This document shows, in pieces, positions 43,246 through 51,760 of a stretch of DNA of 64,000 nt (position 1 is the stretch's first letter; the number at the start of each line of letters is the position of its first letter). The stretch spans positions 117,313 through 181,312 of the forward strand of contig CAUZCL010000002.1 in NCBI GenBank assembly GCA_963578475.1. Reading direction: 5' to 3'. This DNA is from SMYC01 sp963578475. Its GTDB lineage: Bacteria > Acidobacteriota > Vicinamibacteria > Marinacidobacterales > SMYC01. The position numbers and the translations under genes were made by a program. The notes under the pieces were generated by a model. That model did not search any database. It saw only the letters and a program-made list of their open reading frames with translations, and was not told where the DNA came from.

Positions 43246-44127
43246 ATGAGTGGGGCGATCGCGGCGGTGGGCACCGCGATGTTTTTTGCGATGGGGTCCA
43301 CGTTCTTCACGCTTGCCGGTCAGCGGGCCGGGGCAAGTGTCGTGAACCGCTCCCGCCTTCTCATTGCCACGCTTCTCGCGCTCGGCATCCATTGGATCAC
43401 ACGGGGAACAGTTCTGCCACATGCGCTTTCCTGGGAGGCCTGGGGCTGGCTCGCGCTTTCCGGTGTCATCGGGCTAGCGCTCGGCGACTCTCTCTTGTTC
43501 CGGGCTTTCGTCGCCATCGGGCCCGCCAAGACGATGCTCATCTTCGCGCTCGCGCCCGCCATGGCGGCACTCTTCAGCTGGATTGTTCTCGGCGAGGCGC
43601 TGACATTGCTCGAGATGGTCGGCATGGCGATCACCTTGGTCGGAATTGCGTGGGTCGTCATGGCGCCCGAGCAACCTACATCCGAACACTCCTATGGGCT
43701 CGGCGTGCTGTTCGCCCTGGGAGGGACGTTTGGCCAGGCTATAGGGCTCGTTACCGCAAAGATCGGCCTCAACGAAGGCGCTATGCCACAAGAAGCCAAT
43801 GTCGTCCGGCTCATGGCCGCTGCGACGAGCGTTTGGGTGCTGACCGTCGCACTCGGCGAGACGAAGCGTGTCCTCGCTATGTGGTCGAACGACGTCCGCG
43901 CCACAGCCTTCACCGCACTCGGCTCGATTTTCGGCCCTGTCGCTGGCGTGTGGCTGTCGCTGGTGGCCATCGATAGAGCCTCCATCGGCGTGGCCTCGAC
44001 GATCATGAGCCTCACCCCGCTCTTCCTAATTCCCGTGAGCCGCTTCGTCTTTCGCCAGCCGATCACGCTGCGCGCTGTTGTAGGTACCCTAATAGCGCTC
44101 GCCGGCGTAGCCCTCCTCCTGCAGTAG
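43246..44127 (+). CDS. EamA/DMT-superfamily transporter
   Basis: A 293-residue inner-membrane protein with about ten helices and the internal duplication of EamA domains: AIAAVGTAMFFAMGSTFFTL, LGDSLLFRAFVAIGPAKTML with IFALAPAMAALFSWIVLGEA in repeat one, and VWLSLVAIDRASIGVASTIM, LTPLFLIPVSRFVFRQPITL in repeat two. Family members export metabolites or amino acids; substrate unknown. It is 40 nt upstream of the acyl-CoA synthetase gene. Confidence 0.88.
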   Translation: MSGAIAAVGTAMFFAMGSTFFTLAGQRAGASVVNRSRLLIATLLALGIHWITRGTVLPHALSWEAWGWLALSGVIGLALGDSLLFRAFVAIGPAKTMLIFALAPAMAALFSWIVLGEALTLLEMVGMAITLVGIAWVVMAPEQPTSEHSYGLGVLFALGGTFGQAIGLVTAKIGLNEGAMPQEANVVRLMAAATSVWVLTVALGETKRVLAMWSNDVRATAFTALGSIFGPVAGVWLSLVAIDRASIGVASTIMSLTPLFLIPVSRFVFRQPITLRAVVGTLIALAGVALLLQ

Positions 44128-44166
44128 CGCGTCCTGCTGAATACTGAATGAGACATAATAGGCGGC

Positions 44167-46065
44167 ATGACGGCGCGCTACACTTCCGACTACTCACGGT
44201 CGCTTCGAGACCCGGACGGCTTCTGGGGAGACGCGGCTTCCGCAATCCACTGGTTCAAAGAACCAGACCGCGTCCTCGACGATAGCAACCCGCCTTTTTA
44301 TCGTTGGTTTCGAGGCGGGCAGCTGAACAGCTGCTACAACGCGCTCGACCGTCATGTCGAAGGGGGTCGCGCCGACCAGCTCGCTCTCGTCTATGACAGC
44401 CCCGTGACGCAAACGACGAAACGCTTCACTTTCCGCGAGCTCAAGAATGTCGTGGCGATCGTCGCTGGTGCGCTTCGTGACCAAGGTGTTCGTCGCGGGG
44501 ACCGCGTCATCATTTACATGCCGATGATTCCGGAGACCGTGCAAGCAATGCTTGCTTGCGCCCGCATCGGAGCGATCCACTCCGTCGTCTTCGGAGGCTT
44601 TGCAGCCAATGAGCTCGCGGCGCGCATCGACGACGCCACGCCCAAGCTCATCATGACCGCCTCCTGCGGCATCGAGGTTCAGCGGGTTCTCCCCTACAAA
44701 CCTCTCCTCGACGAAGCGATCGAGCTCGCTTCGCACAAACCTCAAAAGACTCTTCTCTGCCAAAGGTCGCAATGTGAGGCCCTGATGACGCATTCTGGGC
44801 GCGATGTCGATTGGGACGACGCGATAGCGGCTGCCTCCCCGGTAGACTGCGTCGCGGTCGAAGCAACCGATCCGCTCTACATTCTCTATACGTCAGGCAC
44901 GACCGGCGAGCCGAAGGGCGTCGTCCGGGACAACGGAGGTCACGCGGTCGCGCTCGCGTGGTCCATGAACAACGTTTATGACGTGTCGCCCGGTGCCATC
45001 TTCTGGGCGGCGTCCGACGTCGGCTGGGTGGTCGGCCATTCCTACATCGTTTACGCGCCTCTTTTTCACGGGTGCACGACCGTGCTCTATGAAGGCAAGC
45101 CCGTCGGTACACCCGATCCCGGCGCTTTTTGGCGGGTGATCGACGAGCACAAGGTCAATGTACTCTTCACCGCTCCGACGGCCTTCCGGGCTATCAAGAA
45201 AGAAGATCCCAACGGCACCTATATCCACAAATACGACTTGTCCCGCTTCAAGGCGCTCTTTCTCGCGGGCGAGCGCTGCGACTCTGACACGCTTCGTTGG
45301 GCCGAGGACAAGCTCGGCGTCCCCGTCATCGATCACTGGTGGCAGACCGAGTCCGGCTGGCCAATGGTCGCCAACTGTCTCGGAATGGGCCCGCATCCCA
45401 TCAAAGCAGGCTCACCAACGAAACCGGTACCGGGCTACGACGTGCGCGTTCTCGACGACGACGGGCGCACGCTCGGCGATGGCGAGATGGGGAATCTCGT
45501 CGTGAAGCTACCCCTACCGCCAGGGTGCTTACCAACATTGTGGAACCATGACGCGGCATTTCAAGAGAAGTACACCAACCCCTTTCCGGGCTACTATCTC
45601 ACCGCGGATGCCGGCTATCGAGACGAAGACGGCTATTGGTGGATCATGAGTCGCACCGATGACGTCATCAACGTCGCCGGCCACCGGTTGTCGACGGGAC
45701 AAATCGAGGAAGTGCTCGCCTCGCACCAGGACGTCGCGGAATGTGCGGTGCTAGGGGTTGCGGACGATCTGAAAGGCCAGCTCCCTCTCGGGCTCGTCGT
45801 TCTCAAAGCGGGTGTCGAGCGCGGCGAAGACGCCATTGTTCCCGAGCTCATCGCCCTCGTCCGGGAAACTATCGGCCCGGTTGCCGCGTTCAAGCAAGCC
45901 GTGGTCGTCGCCCGGCTTCCCAAAACGCGATCGGGAAAAGTGCTCCGAGGCACCGTGCAAAAAATGGCGGATGGCGAAGCGTACAAGGTCCCCGCGACGA
46001 TCGACGACCCGACCATCCTCGACGAGATCCGGCTGGATCTCGAGAGGCTCGGCTACCCTAAATAA
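44167..46065 (+). CDS. prpE: Acyl-CoA synthetase (propionyl/acetyl-CoA synthetase type)
   Basis: A 632-residue AMP-forming ligase. An ACS N-terminal domain (IHWFKEPDRVLDDSNPPFYR) precedes the adenylation core: P-loop LYILYTSGTTGEPKGVVRDN, HWWQTESGWPMVANCLGMG, and the C-terminal lid with GYYLTADAGYRDEDGYWWIM and the acetylatable catalytic Lys in KTRSGKVLRGTVQKMA. GGFAANELAARIDDATPKLI places it with PrpE/AcsA enzymes. It activates propionate, acetate or a similar short acid. Confidence 0.9.
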   Translation: MTARYTSDYSRSLRDPDGFWGDAASAIHWFKEPDRVLDDSNPPFYRWFRGGQLNSCYNALDRHVEGGRADQLALVYDSPVTQTTKRFTFRELKNVVAIVAGALRDQGVRRGDRVIIYMPMIPETVQAMLACARIGAIHSVVFGGFAANELAARIDDATPKLIMTASCGIEVQRVLPYKPLLDEAIELASHKPQKTLLCQRSQCEALMTHSGRDVDWDDAIAAASPVDCVAVEATDPLYILYTSGTTGEPKGVVRDNGGHAVALAWSMNNVYDVSPGAIFWAASDVGWVVGHSYIVYAPLFHGCTTVLYEGKPVGTPDPGAFWRVIDEHKVNVLFTAPTAFRAIKKEDPNGTYIHKYDLSRFKALFLAGERCDSDTLRWAEDKLGVPVIDHWWQTESGWPMVANCLGMGPHPIKAGSPTKPVPGYDVRVLDDDGRTLGDGEMGNLVVKLPLPPGCLPTLWNHDAAFQEKYTNPFPGYYLTADAGYRDEDGYWWIMSRTDDVINVAGHRLSTGQIEEVLASHQDVAECAVLGVADDLKGQLPLGLVVLKAGVERGEDAIVPELIALVRETIGPVAAFKQAVVVARLPKTRSGKVLRGTVQKMADGEAYKVPATIDDPTILDEIRLDLERLGYPK

Positions 46066-46076
46066 AACTGTTCGAT

Positions 46077-46814
46077 TCACATGCCGAGAAATTTGGGCTT
46101 GCGCCCTTCTCGGAACGCTTCGATGCCTTCTTTCGCATCCCGGCTCGCGAAGATCATCTCGGGCCCCCGGCGCCACAAAGCCGCCGTCTCGACCGGCCCC
46201 TTCGGCATTACTTCCCCCGCATAGCGCTTCATCATCGCAAGAACGAGGGGCGCGTTGTCGACGATCCGCGTTGCGTAAGCTATCGCGGTGCTCATGAGCT
46301 CGGCCCGCGGCACAACGCGATTGACGAGACCGACTTCGTAAGCACGCTGCGCTGAGATCGGATCGCCGGTCAACATCAACTCCATCGCCACTTTGTGGGG
46401 TATACGAGCCGCGAGCGAGCTTGCCGCACCGATGGCGAGACCCAATTTCGCTTCGGAGAACGCGAACTGAGTATCGTCGGCGGCGACACAGAGATCGGCG
46501 AACTGGACGAGACCGAGACCGCCGCCTAGGCAGTGACCGAAGACCGCGGCGATGATGGGCTTTTCCACGTCGACGATATGACCCGGGATCGCGCGCCAGA
46601 CATCGAGCGAGGGACTGTTCAAGTCCGCGCCGACACAAAAGGCCCGCTCCCCCGCCGCCGTGATTATCGCGACGCGGTCATCGCTGTTGTTGAACTGTCG
46701 CCACGTCGCCTCGAGCGCTCCCCACATGTCGTCGTTCATCGCGTTGAGCTTTTCGGGGCGATTGAGAGTGATGGTGGCGATGTTGTCTTTGGATTCGTAG
46801 AGCACCACGTTCAT
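46077..46814 (-). CDS. Enoyl-CoA hydratase/isomerase family protein
   Basis: A 245-residue crotonase-fold protein: NIATITLNRPEKLNAMNDDM, the oxyanion motif ERAFCVGADLN, AVFGHCLGGGLGLVQFADLC with the second oxyanion Gly, and SEAKLGLAIGAASSLAARIP. Where classical hydratases have catalytic Glu in this helix, Leu-Ala-Ile-Gly is found, so the exact reaction (hydratase, isomerase or other) is open. It converges with the acyl-CoA synthetase gene and is divergent from the alpha/beta hydrolase gene. Confidence 0.87.
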   Translation of the reverse strand: MNVVLYESKDNIATITLNRPEKLNAMNDDMWGALEATWRQFNNSDDRVAIITAAGERAFCVGADLNSPSLDVWRAIPGHIVDVEKPIIAAVFGHCLGGGLGLVQFADLCVAADDTQFAFSEAKLGLAIGAASSLAARIPHKVAMELMLTGDPISAQRAYEVGLVNRVVPRAELMSTAIAYATRIVDNAPLVLAMMKRYAGEVMPKGPVETAALWRRGPEMIFASRDAKEGIEAFREGRKPKFLGM

Positions 46815-46907
46815 TGACAAGGCTACCTCCGCCGATCGGTTTCCACACACATGATACTCTTCGAAGCCCGAATCACGTAAAGGAACCTTGGGCCAGAGAG
46901 GCAGATC

Positions 46908-48917
46908 ATGAGAAGAGTTTTCCTTGTTTTGGTGCTGGTCTTCCTGTCACAGCCCGCTTGGGCCAAAGTCGTTCGTTTCGACATCGAACATCGCGAAGAC
47001 ATCCTTGCCGGCCACAGCTTCGGTTTGGCCGGCGCCTATGAAAAGATCGCGGGCACGGTCTATCTCGCGGTGGATCCTACGCTCGAGCCGAACTTGATCA
47101 TCACGGACATCACCAAAGCCCCAACCAATGATGACGGCCTCGTGGAGTTCTCCGCCGAGTTCTATATCTTGAAGCCCAAGCTCGCCGAGCGCGGCAACGG
47201 CTCTCTCCTGCTCGAGGTCGGGAATCGCGGCGGAAAGGGGCTATTATCTTTCTTCAACTTCGGAGAACGAAGCACCGACCCGGAGGCAAAAGAGCATTTT
47301 GGCGACGGCTTCTTGCTGCGCGAGGGTTTCACCCTTTTGTGGGTTGGCTGGCAGTGGGACACACCCGAGGTCGACGGACAGATGCGAATGTTCCCCTCGG
47401 TCGCTACCGATGACGGCAAGACCATCCGCGGAATCGTCCGCAGCGATTTCGTGCCGCACGAAGCCGAATCCGACCACTCGCTCGGCGACCGCAACCACAT
47501 CGCTTATCCCGTCGCGGACCCCGATGCGCCCGAGAACGTGCTCACGGTACGCGACGACGTCGAAGCCGAGCGACACGTGGTGCCGCGCTCGAAGTGGGGC
47601 TTCGGAAGGATTGCGAACGGAGAGGTTGTCGCCGACCCGCGCCGCGTCTATCTCGAAGGCGGCTTCGAGCCTTTCAAGATTTACGAGGTCGTCTACGTCT
47701 CGGACAACCCGCCACTGGTGGGGCTCGGCCCGGCGGCTATCCGCGACGTCACCTCACACCTCAAATATCAAGGCGCTCCCGATCTCGGCATAGCGACCGA
47801 ATCCATTGAGCGTGCTCTCGCATTCGGCATCTCGCAAAGCGGACGCTTTCTGAGAACCTTTCTCTATTACGGCTTCAACGAGGACGAGGGCCATCGGCGC
47901 GTTTTCGACGGCGTCTTCGCACACGTGGCCGGCGGCGGCCGCGGGAGCTTCAACCACCGTTTTGCTCAGGCGTCGCGCGACGCGCATCCCTACATCAATT
48001 TCTTTCATCCCACCGACATCTTCCCCTTCACCGACATGGAGCAAGTCGACTTCAAAACAGGTATCAATGACGGCCTGCTCGTTTACCAAAAACCTGAGTT
48101 CTTACCGAAAGTCTTCTATACCAACTCGTCTTACGAATATTGGGGCCGGGCCGCCTCGCTCATTCATACGAGCATCGATGCTCAGGAAGACGCCAACCTT
48201 CTCGACCAGGTCCGCATTTACCATTTCTCCGGAAGCCAGCACGGCCCGACCCGCTTTCCGCCAAGAAGGACCATCGGCCGTCAATCGAGCAATCCGATGG
48301 AGTTTCGCTGGTCGATGCGGGCCCTCCTGGTGGCCATGGAACGCTGGACGCGCGGAGGCGAGCCACCCGCGAGCCGCTACGGGCGCATCGAGGGCGGTAC
48401 GCTCGTCTCTCCCGAAAAGCTCGATTTTCCGGACCTACCTGGCGTCGATAGCCGCACGCGCATCCACAAAGCTTATCGCACCGATTACGGCGACCAGTTC
48501 CGAAGTGAAGGTATCGTCACTCAGGAACCGCCGGTGATCGACGGGGCTTATCCCATGATGGTCCCCGCCGTCGACGAGGATGGGAACGAGATCGCTGGCA
48601 TCGAGATGCCCGAGCACGCGGTACCGCTAGCGACCTATACCGGCTGGAACCTCTTCAACGAGGAATCAGGCCCCACTCACGTTCTCTCGAGCATGCAAGG
48701 CTCGTTCATCCCGTTCGCCAAGACCGAGGCGGAGCGCCAGAAGGCGGGCGACCCGCGACCATCGATCGAAGAGCGCTATTCGAGCCGCGAGCACTATCTC
48801 GGGCTCGTCGCACAAGCCGCTCTCGAGCGCGTCGACGCCGGGTATCTTCTCGGCCACGATCTGCCAACCATGTTGAAACAAGCCGGAGAGCATTGGGACT
48901 ACATCACCCGTCCTTGA
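46908..48917 (+). CDS. Large secreted alpha/beta hydrolase domain protein
   Basis: A 669-residue exported protein (signal MRRVFLVLVLVFLSQPAWAK). It matches the alpha/beta hydrolase family of about 600-residue secreted proteins: VRFDIEHREDILAGHSFGLA, LEVGNRGGKGLLSFFNFGE, FTLLWVGWQWDTPEV and the nucleophile elbow ALAFGISQSGRFLRTFLYYG (GxSQSG, Ser nucleophile). The catalytic His is probably in YHFSGSQHGPTRFP. Substrate unknown. The final 14 bases overlap the convergent symporter gene. Confidence 0.85.
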   Translation: MRRVFLVLVLVFLSQPAWAKVVRFDIEHREDILAGHSFGLAGAYEKIAGTVYLAVDPTLEPNLIITDITKAPTNDDGLVEFSAEFYILKPKLAERGNGSLLLEVGNRGGKGLLSFFNFGERSTDPEAKEHFGDGFLLREGFTLLWVGWQWDTPEVDGQMRMFPSVATDDGKTIRGIVRSDFVPHEAESDHSLGDRNHIAYPVADPDAPENVLTVRDDVEAERHVVPRSKWGFGRIANGEVVADPRRVYLEGGFEPFKIYEVVYVSDNPPLVGLGPAAIRDVTSHLKYQGAPDLGIATESIERALAFGISQSGRFLRTFLYYGFNEDEGHRRVFDGVFAHVAGGGRGSFNHRFAQASRDAHPYINFFHPTDIFPFTDMEQVDFKTGINDGLLVYQKPEFLPKVFYTNSSYEYWGRAASLIHTSIDAQEDANLLDQVRIYHFSGSQHGPTRFPPRRTIGRQSSNPMEFRWSMRALLVAMERWTRGGEPPASRYGRIEGGTLVSPEKLDFPDLPGVDSRTRIHKAYRTDYGDQFRSEGIVTQEPPVIDGAYPMMVPAVDEDGNEIAGIEMPEHAVPLATYTGWNLFNEESGPTHVLSSMQGSFIPFAKTEAERQKAGDPRPSIEERYSSREHYLGLVAQAALERVDAGYLLGHDLPTMLKQAGEHWDYITRP

Positions 48918-50244
48918 AGAACTCGCGGATGAGCTTCCGCAAGATCGCCGCCGAGCCGAGGATAGCGATGAGGTTCGGGACCGCCATCAATGCGTTCAGC
49001 GTGTCGGAGATGTCCCAGACGAGTTTGAGGCTCCCGGTCGCACCGAACCAAACCGCGCCTACCCATGCGAGCCGGTACGGCCGCACGGCGCGGTCGCCGA
49101 AAAGATAGACCGCGCCCGTCTCGCCATAAAACGACCAGCCCACCAGCGTGGAGAACGCGAAGGTGAGAATCCCGACCGTGACGACCACATGGCCCCAAAC
49201 GCCCGGCAAGCCGAGCTCGAAGCCTTTGGCAGACATCGCGGCACCGGTGAGGTCGAGCTCCCAGACGCCGGTGGTCAAGAGCACGAGTCCAGTCATCACG
49301 CAGACGACGAACGTGTCGATGAAGACTTCGAAGATTCCATAGAGCGCTTGGCGCACGGGGTGGTCCGTCACCGCCGCCGCGTGCACGATAGGCGCGCTCC
49401 CGAGACCCGCTTCGTTGGTGAACAGGCCGCGCGCAATGCCGAGACGCACCGCCTGCATCACGGTGGCTCCTGCGAAACCGCCCACGGCCGCCGAGCCGTT
49501 GAAAGCACCGTTGATGACGAGGCTCACCGCGCGCGGGATCTCGCCAAAGTTCGAGAACAAGATCACCCCGGCGCCGATGATGTAAGCGATACACATGAAC
49601 GGTACAAGATATTGCGTCACCTCTACGATGCGTCGAAGGCCGCCGAGCACAACGAGCCCCACGAGAGCCATCAAGATGACGCCGGTGACGCGCACATCGA
49701 GGCCGAAGCTCGTCTCTACGGCAGCCGCAACCGAGTTCGCTTGGACCATGTTACCGATCCCGAACGCGGCGAGGCTCGTCAGAAGCGCAAAGATGGAGCC
49801 GAGCCATGGAAGGCCGAGACCGTTCTTCAAAATGTACATCGCGCCGCCACGCATCGTGCCGTCGGCGTCTTTTTCACGATAGTGGAGTGCGACAGCGATT
49901 TCGCAAAACTTCGTGCACATGCCGAAAAGGCCCGACACGAGCAACCAGAATAAAGCTCCCGGGCCGCCTAGGTGGATCGCGGTCGCGACACCCGCGATGT
50001 TGCCGACCCCGACCGTGCTCGCGAGTGCGGTGGCGACCGCTTGGAACGGACTGACCGTTCCCGCCCCTGTCCCTTTAGTCCGGAGCTTTCCCAAGACTTC
50101 GCGAAACGCGAATCCAAAGCGACGAAACTGAATGCCTCCGGTCCAAATCGTGAGAAAGAGCCCCGTGCCCATCAAAGCGATAATGAGCGGAGTACCCCAG
50201 ACCAAGGCATTGATTTGATCGTGAATCTCGATGAGCCTGTCCAT
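48904..50244 (-). CDS. Alanine/glycine:cation symporter (AGCS family)
   Basis: A 446-residue membrane protein with about eleven helices. AGCS signatures: VSPFQAVATALASTVGVGNI, AGVATAIHLGGPGALFWLLV, RGGAMYILKNGLGLPWLGSI, RGLFTNEAGLGSAPIVHAAA and FAFSTLVGWSFYGETGAVYL. It imports alanine or glycine with Na+ or H+. It is convergent with, and overlaps by 14 nt, the alpha/beta hydrolase gene. Confidence 0.93.
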   Translation of the reverse strand: MDRLIEIHDQINALVWGTPLIIALMGTGLFLTIWTGGIQFRRFGFAFREVLGKLRTKGTGAGTVSPFQAVATALASTVGVGNIAGVATAIHLGGPGALFWLLVSGLFGMCTKFCEIAVALHYREKDADGTMRGGAMYILKNGLGLPWLGSIFALLTSLAAFGIGNMVQANSVAAAVETSFGLDVRVTGVILMALVGLVVLGGLRRIVEVTQYLVPFMCIAYIIGAGVILFSNFGEIPRAVSLVINGAFNGSAAVGGFAGATVMQAVRLGIARGLFTNEAGLGSAPIVHAAAVTDHPVRQALYGIFEVFIDTFVVCVMTGLVLLTTGVWELDLTGAAMSAKGFELGLPGVWGHVVVTVGILTFAFSTLVGWSFYGETGAVYLFGDRAVRPYRLAWVGAVWFGATGSLKLVWDISDTLNALMAVPNLIAILGSAAILRKLIREFFKDG

Positions 50245-50331
50245 CGTGGCGAGGTGATGCTACACGAAAGGCTCGCGAACACCAATGCGGAACGGGCGCG
50301 CCCTAAGAGGCAGGTTCGATACGCGGACGTG

Positions 50332-51224
50332 CTAGCGGCGGGCGGCGATTTCATGGGCTGCACGCCAATGGCCATCGTGAAGCGTCGTTAGCTCGGGCGG
50401 TGGCGGCGCGACCTTGGGGGGATCGAGCGGGATAGCGTCTATGAAATCGATGCCTCGCAGCCGCAGGGCATAGCGCCACTCGCGCTCGATGTCGCTCGAG
50501 GCCACGGATTAGCGCGACCAGAACAAATAGAACACGTCGACCAACGATACCATTTCGAGAAATTGAGACACGCCGTCTGCTTCCGCCCTGAGCGCCGGTG
50601 CCTCGAGGAACACGTCCACGCCGGGCGACATCTTTTCGAAGGCCTCGATACACGCGCGCACCCGCACGAGATCCTCCGACGCACCGCCGTCATGTCGTCT
50701 GGTTTGAGGTCCGCCAAGCGTTCGTAGAGCACGATCGCTTGGTCGAGCTCACCTTCATCAGCATGGGTCTCCGCGCGTGAGAGTGTCTCGCACGTCAGCT
50801 CTTCCGGAATCGCGGGGACGGTTTTCTCTTCGTCGGGCCGGGCGCCCCTTCGCGCAACACGCGGCCACGTTACGGACGAGCGACACTACACTCCACTCGT
50901 CGGTAAGCATCGTCGGCTCGTCCAACAGGAAAGGCATCAGGATCGGAGCGTCGTCGATCGCCGCTTGGACGAGGACCCCCGAGGCGCGTGCGTAACGAGC
51001 TTCGTCCAGAATTTCGGCCGATCGGATGGAGTCACGCGACCAAAGCACGACGACGCAGTCTGCCAAGCTCAGGGCCTCGCGCATGGCAAGCGTCGTGATG
51101 ACATCCGGTTCGGCAAAGCGTTCCCATGAAATGGGCCACTCTTTTGCTCGATTGCCTGAACGACCTGCCCTGCGGTGTGGCTATCTTCGAGCGAGTAGCT
51201 CAAGAAGATTTGTTTTCCCGTCAT
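50332..51224 (-). pseudogene. Broken TIR-TPR-TIR-like protein gene
   Basis: From ATG at 51224: MTGKQIFLSYSLEDSHTAGQ VVQAIEQK (TIR strand A and helix), then after a one-base shift EWPISWERFAEPDVITTLAM, REALSLADCVVVLWSRDSIR and DEARYARASGVLVQAAIDDA. A TPR unit follows in another frame (GELDQAIVLYERLADLKPDD), then DLVRVRACIEAFEKMSPGVD, VDVFYLFWSR, a TAA at 50509-50511, SVASSDIEREWRYALRLRGI and VAPPPPELTTLH, a second TIR-like end, with TAG at 50332-50334. At least two frameshifts and one nonsense codon. Confidence 0.75.
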
Positions 51225-51305
51225 GAGCGACGATGATAACGCAGCTCATCGTCATTCGGCTATAGGCGGGCCTGTACGTCCCGTTGCTGCGTAGATCTTG
51301 TCGAG

Positions 51306-51689
51306 TTATTTATCTTGCAGCTTGGCGTTCGCCTTGGCGAGGTTTTCTTCGCTCTCGAAATAATAAACGCGGTTATAGGCGTCCGCGGCGATGATGGCCG
51401 TGGCTTTGTCCACTTTCGTGCCGCTCACGGGGTCGATGCCTATGCGGAGTTGCGCGTTGTTCTCTAGACGGGCTTTGCACATCTCGCAGCAGCCGTAATA
51501 AGTCTTGCCTTCGACGTCCACGCGCACTTGCTCCTTGTCGTAGGCCGCATCGTTGACCATGCAGACATATTCGGCTTCCACGACTTCGAGAGCGTTGTCG
51601 CCCAAGGCGCCCGACGCGAATGACGCGAATGACGCGAATGACGCTAGAAACGCGAGCACAAAAACGAAACAAAGACTCTTATTCAGCAT
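51306..51689 (-). CDS. Exported TRASH-domain (metal-binding) protein
   Basis: A 127-residue protein. The signal peptide (MLNKSLCFVFVLAFLASFAS) contains a tandem FAS repeat encoded by 9-bp units. The mature part has a TRASH-like Cys cluster: VEAEYVCMVNDAAYDKEQVR and YYGCCEMCKARLENNAQLRI, typical of heavy-metal binding or copper-handling proteins. The C-terminal half (AYNRVYYFESEENLAKANAK) matches periplasmic YHS/TRASH-like forms. GGAGGAG precedes the start and an extended -10 (TGTTATAAT) lies at 51719-51711. Confidence 0.75.
   Translation of the reverse strand: MLNKSLCFVFVLAFLASFASFASFASGALGDNALEVVEAEYVCMVNDAAYDKEQVRVDVEGKTYYGCCEMCKARLENNAQLRIGIDPVSGTKVDKATAIIAADAYNRVYYFESEENLAKANAKLQDK
51613..51648. 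repeat. 9-bp tandem repeat (GACGCGAAT) in a signal peptide
   Basis: Three exact units and one degenerate unit encode Ala-Ser-Phe repeats in the exported protein. The same 9-mer occurs twice in tandem in rpoN at 62924-62941 in the opposite sense relative to coding. Confidence 0.8.
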
Positions 51690-51716
51690 CGCTACCGGAC
51701 TCCTCCAATCATTATA

Positions 51717-51760
51717 ACAAAATTCGGGACTCTCTTGACGTGAGCATCAAGAGTCCCGAA
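51717..51760 (-). terminator. Intrinsic terminator of the broken permease gene
   Basis: On the minus strand TTCGGGACTCTTGA pairs with TCAAGAG-AG-TCCCGAA (2-nt bulge) around an 8-nt loop and is followed by TTTTGTT. The permease stop codon lies inside the hairpin. The U-tract runs directly into the -10 of the TRASH gene. Confidence 0.7.

Noticed and set aside
50332..51224. Thoeris or other known anti-phage system
   Set aside because: No ThsA-like or other effector gene neighbours the TIR gene, and it is broken.
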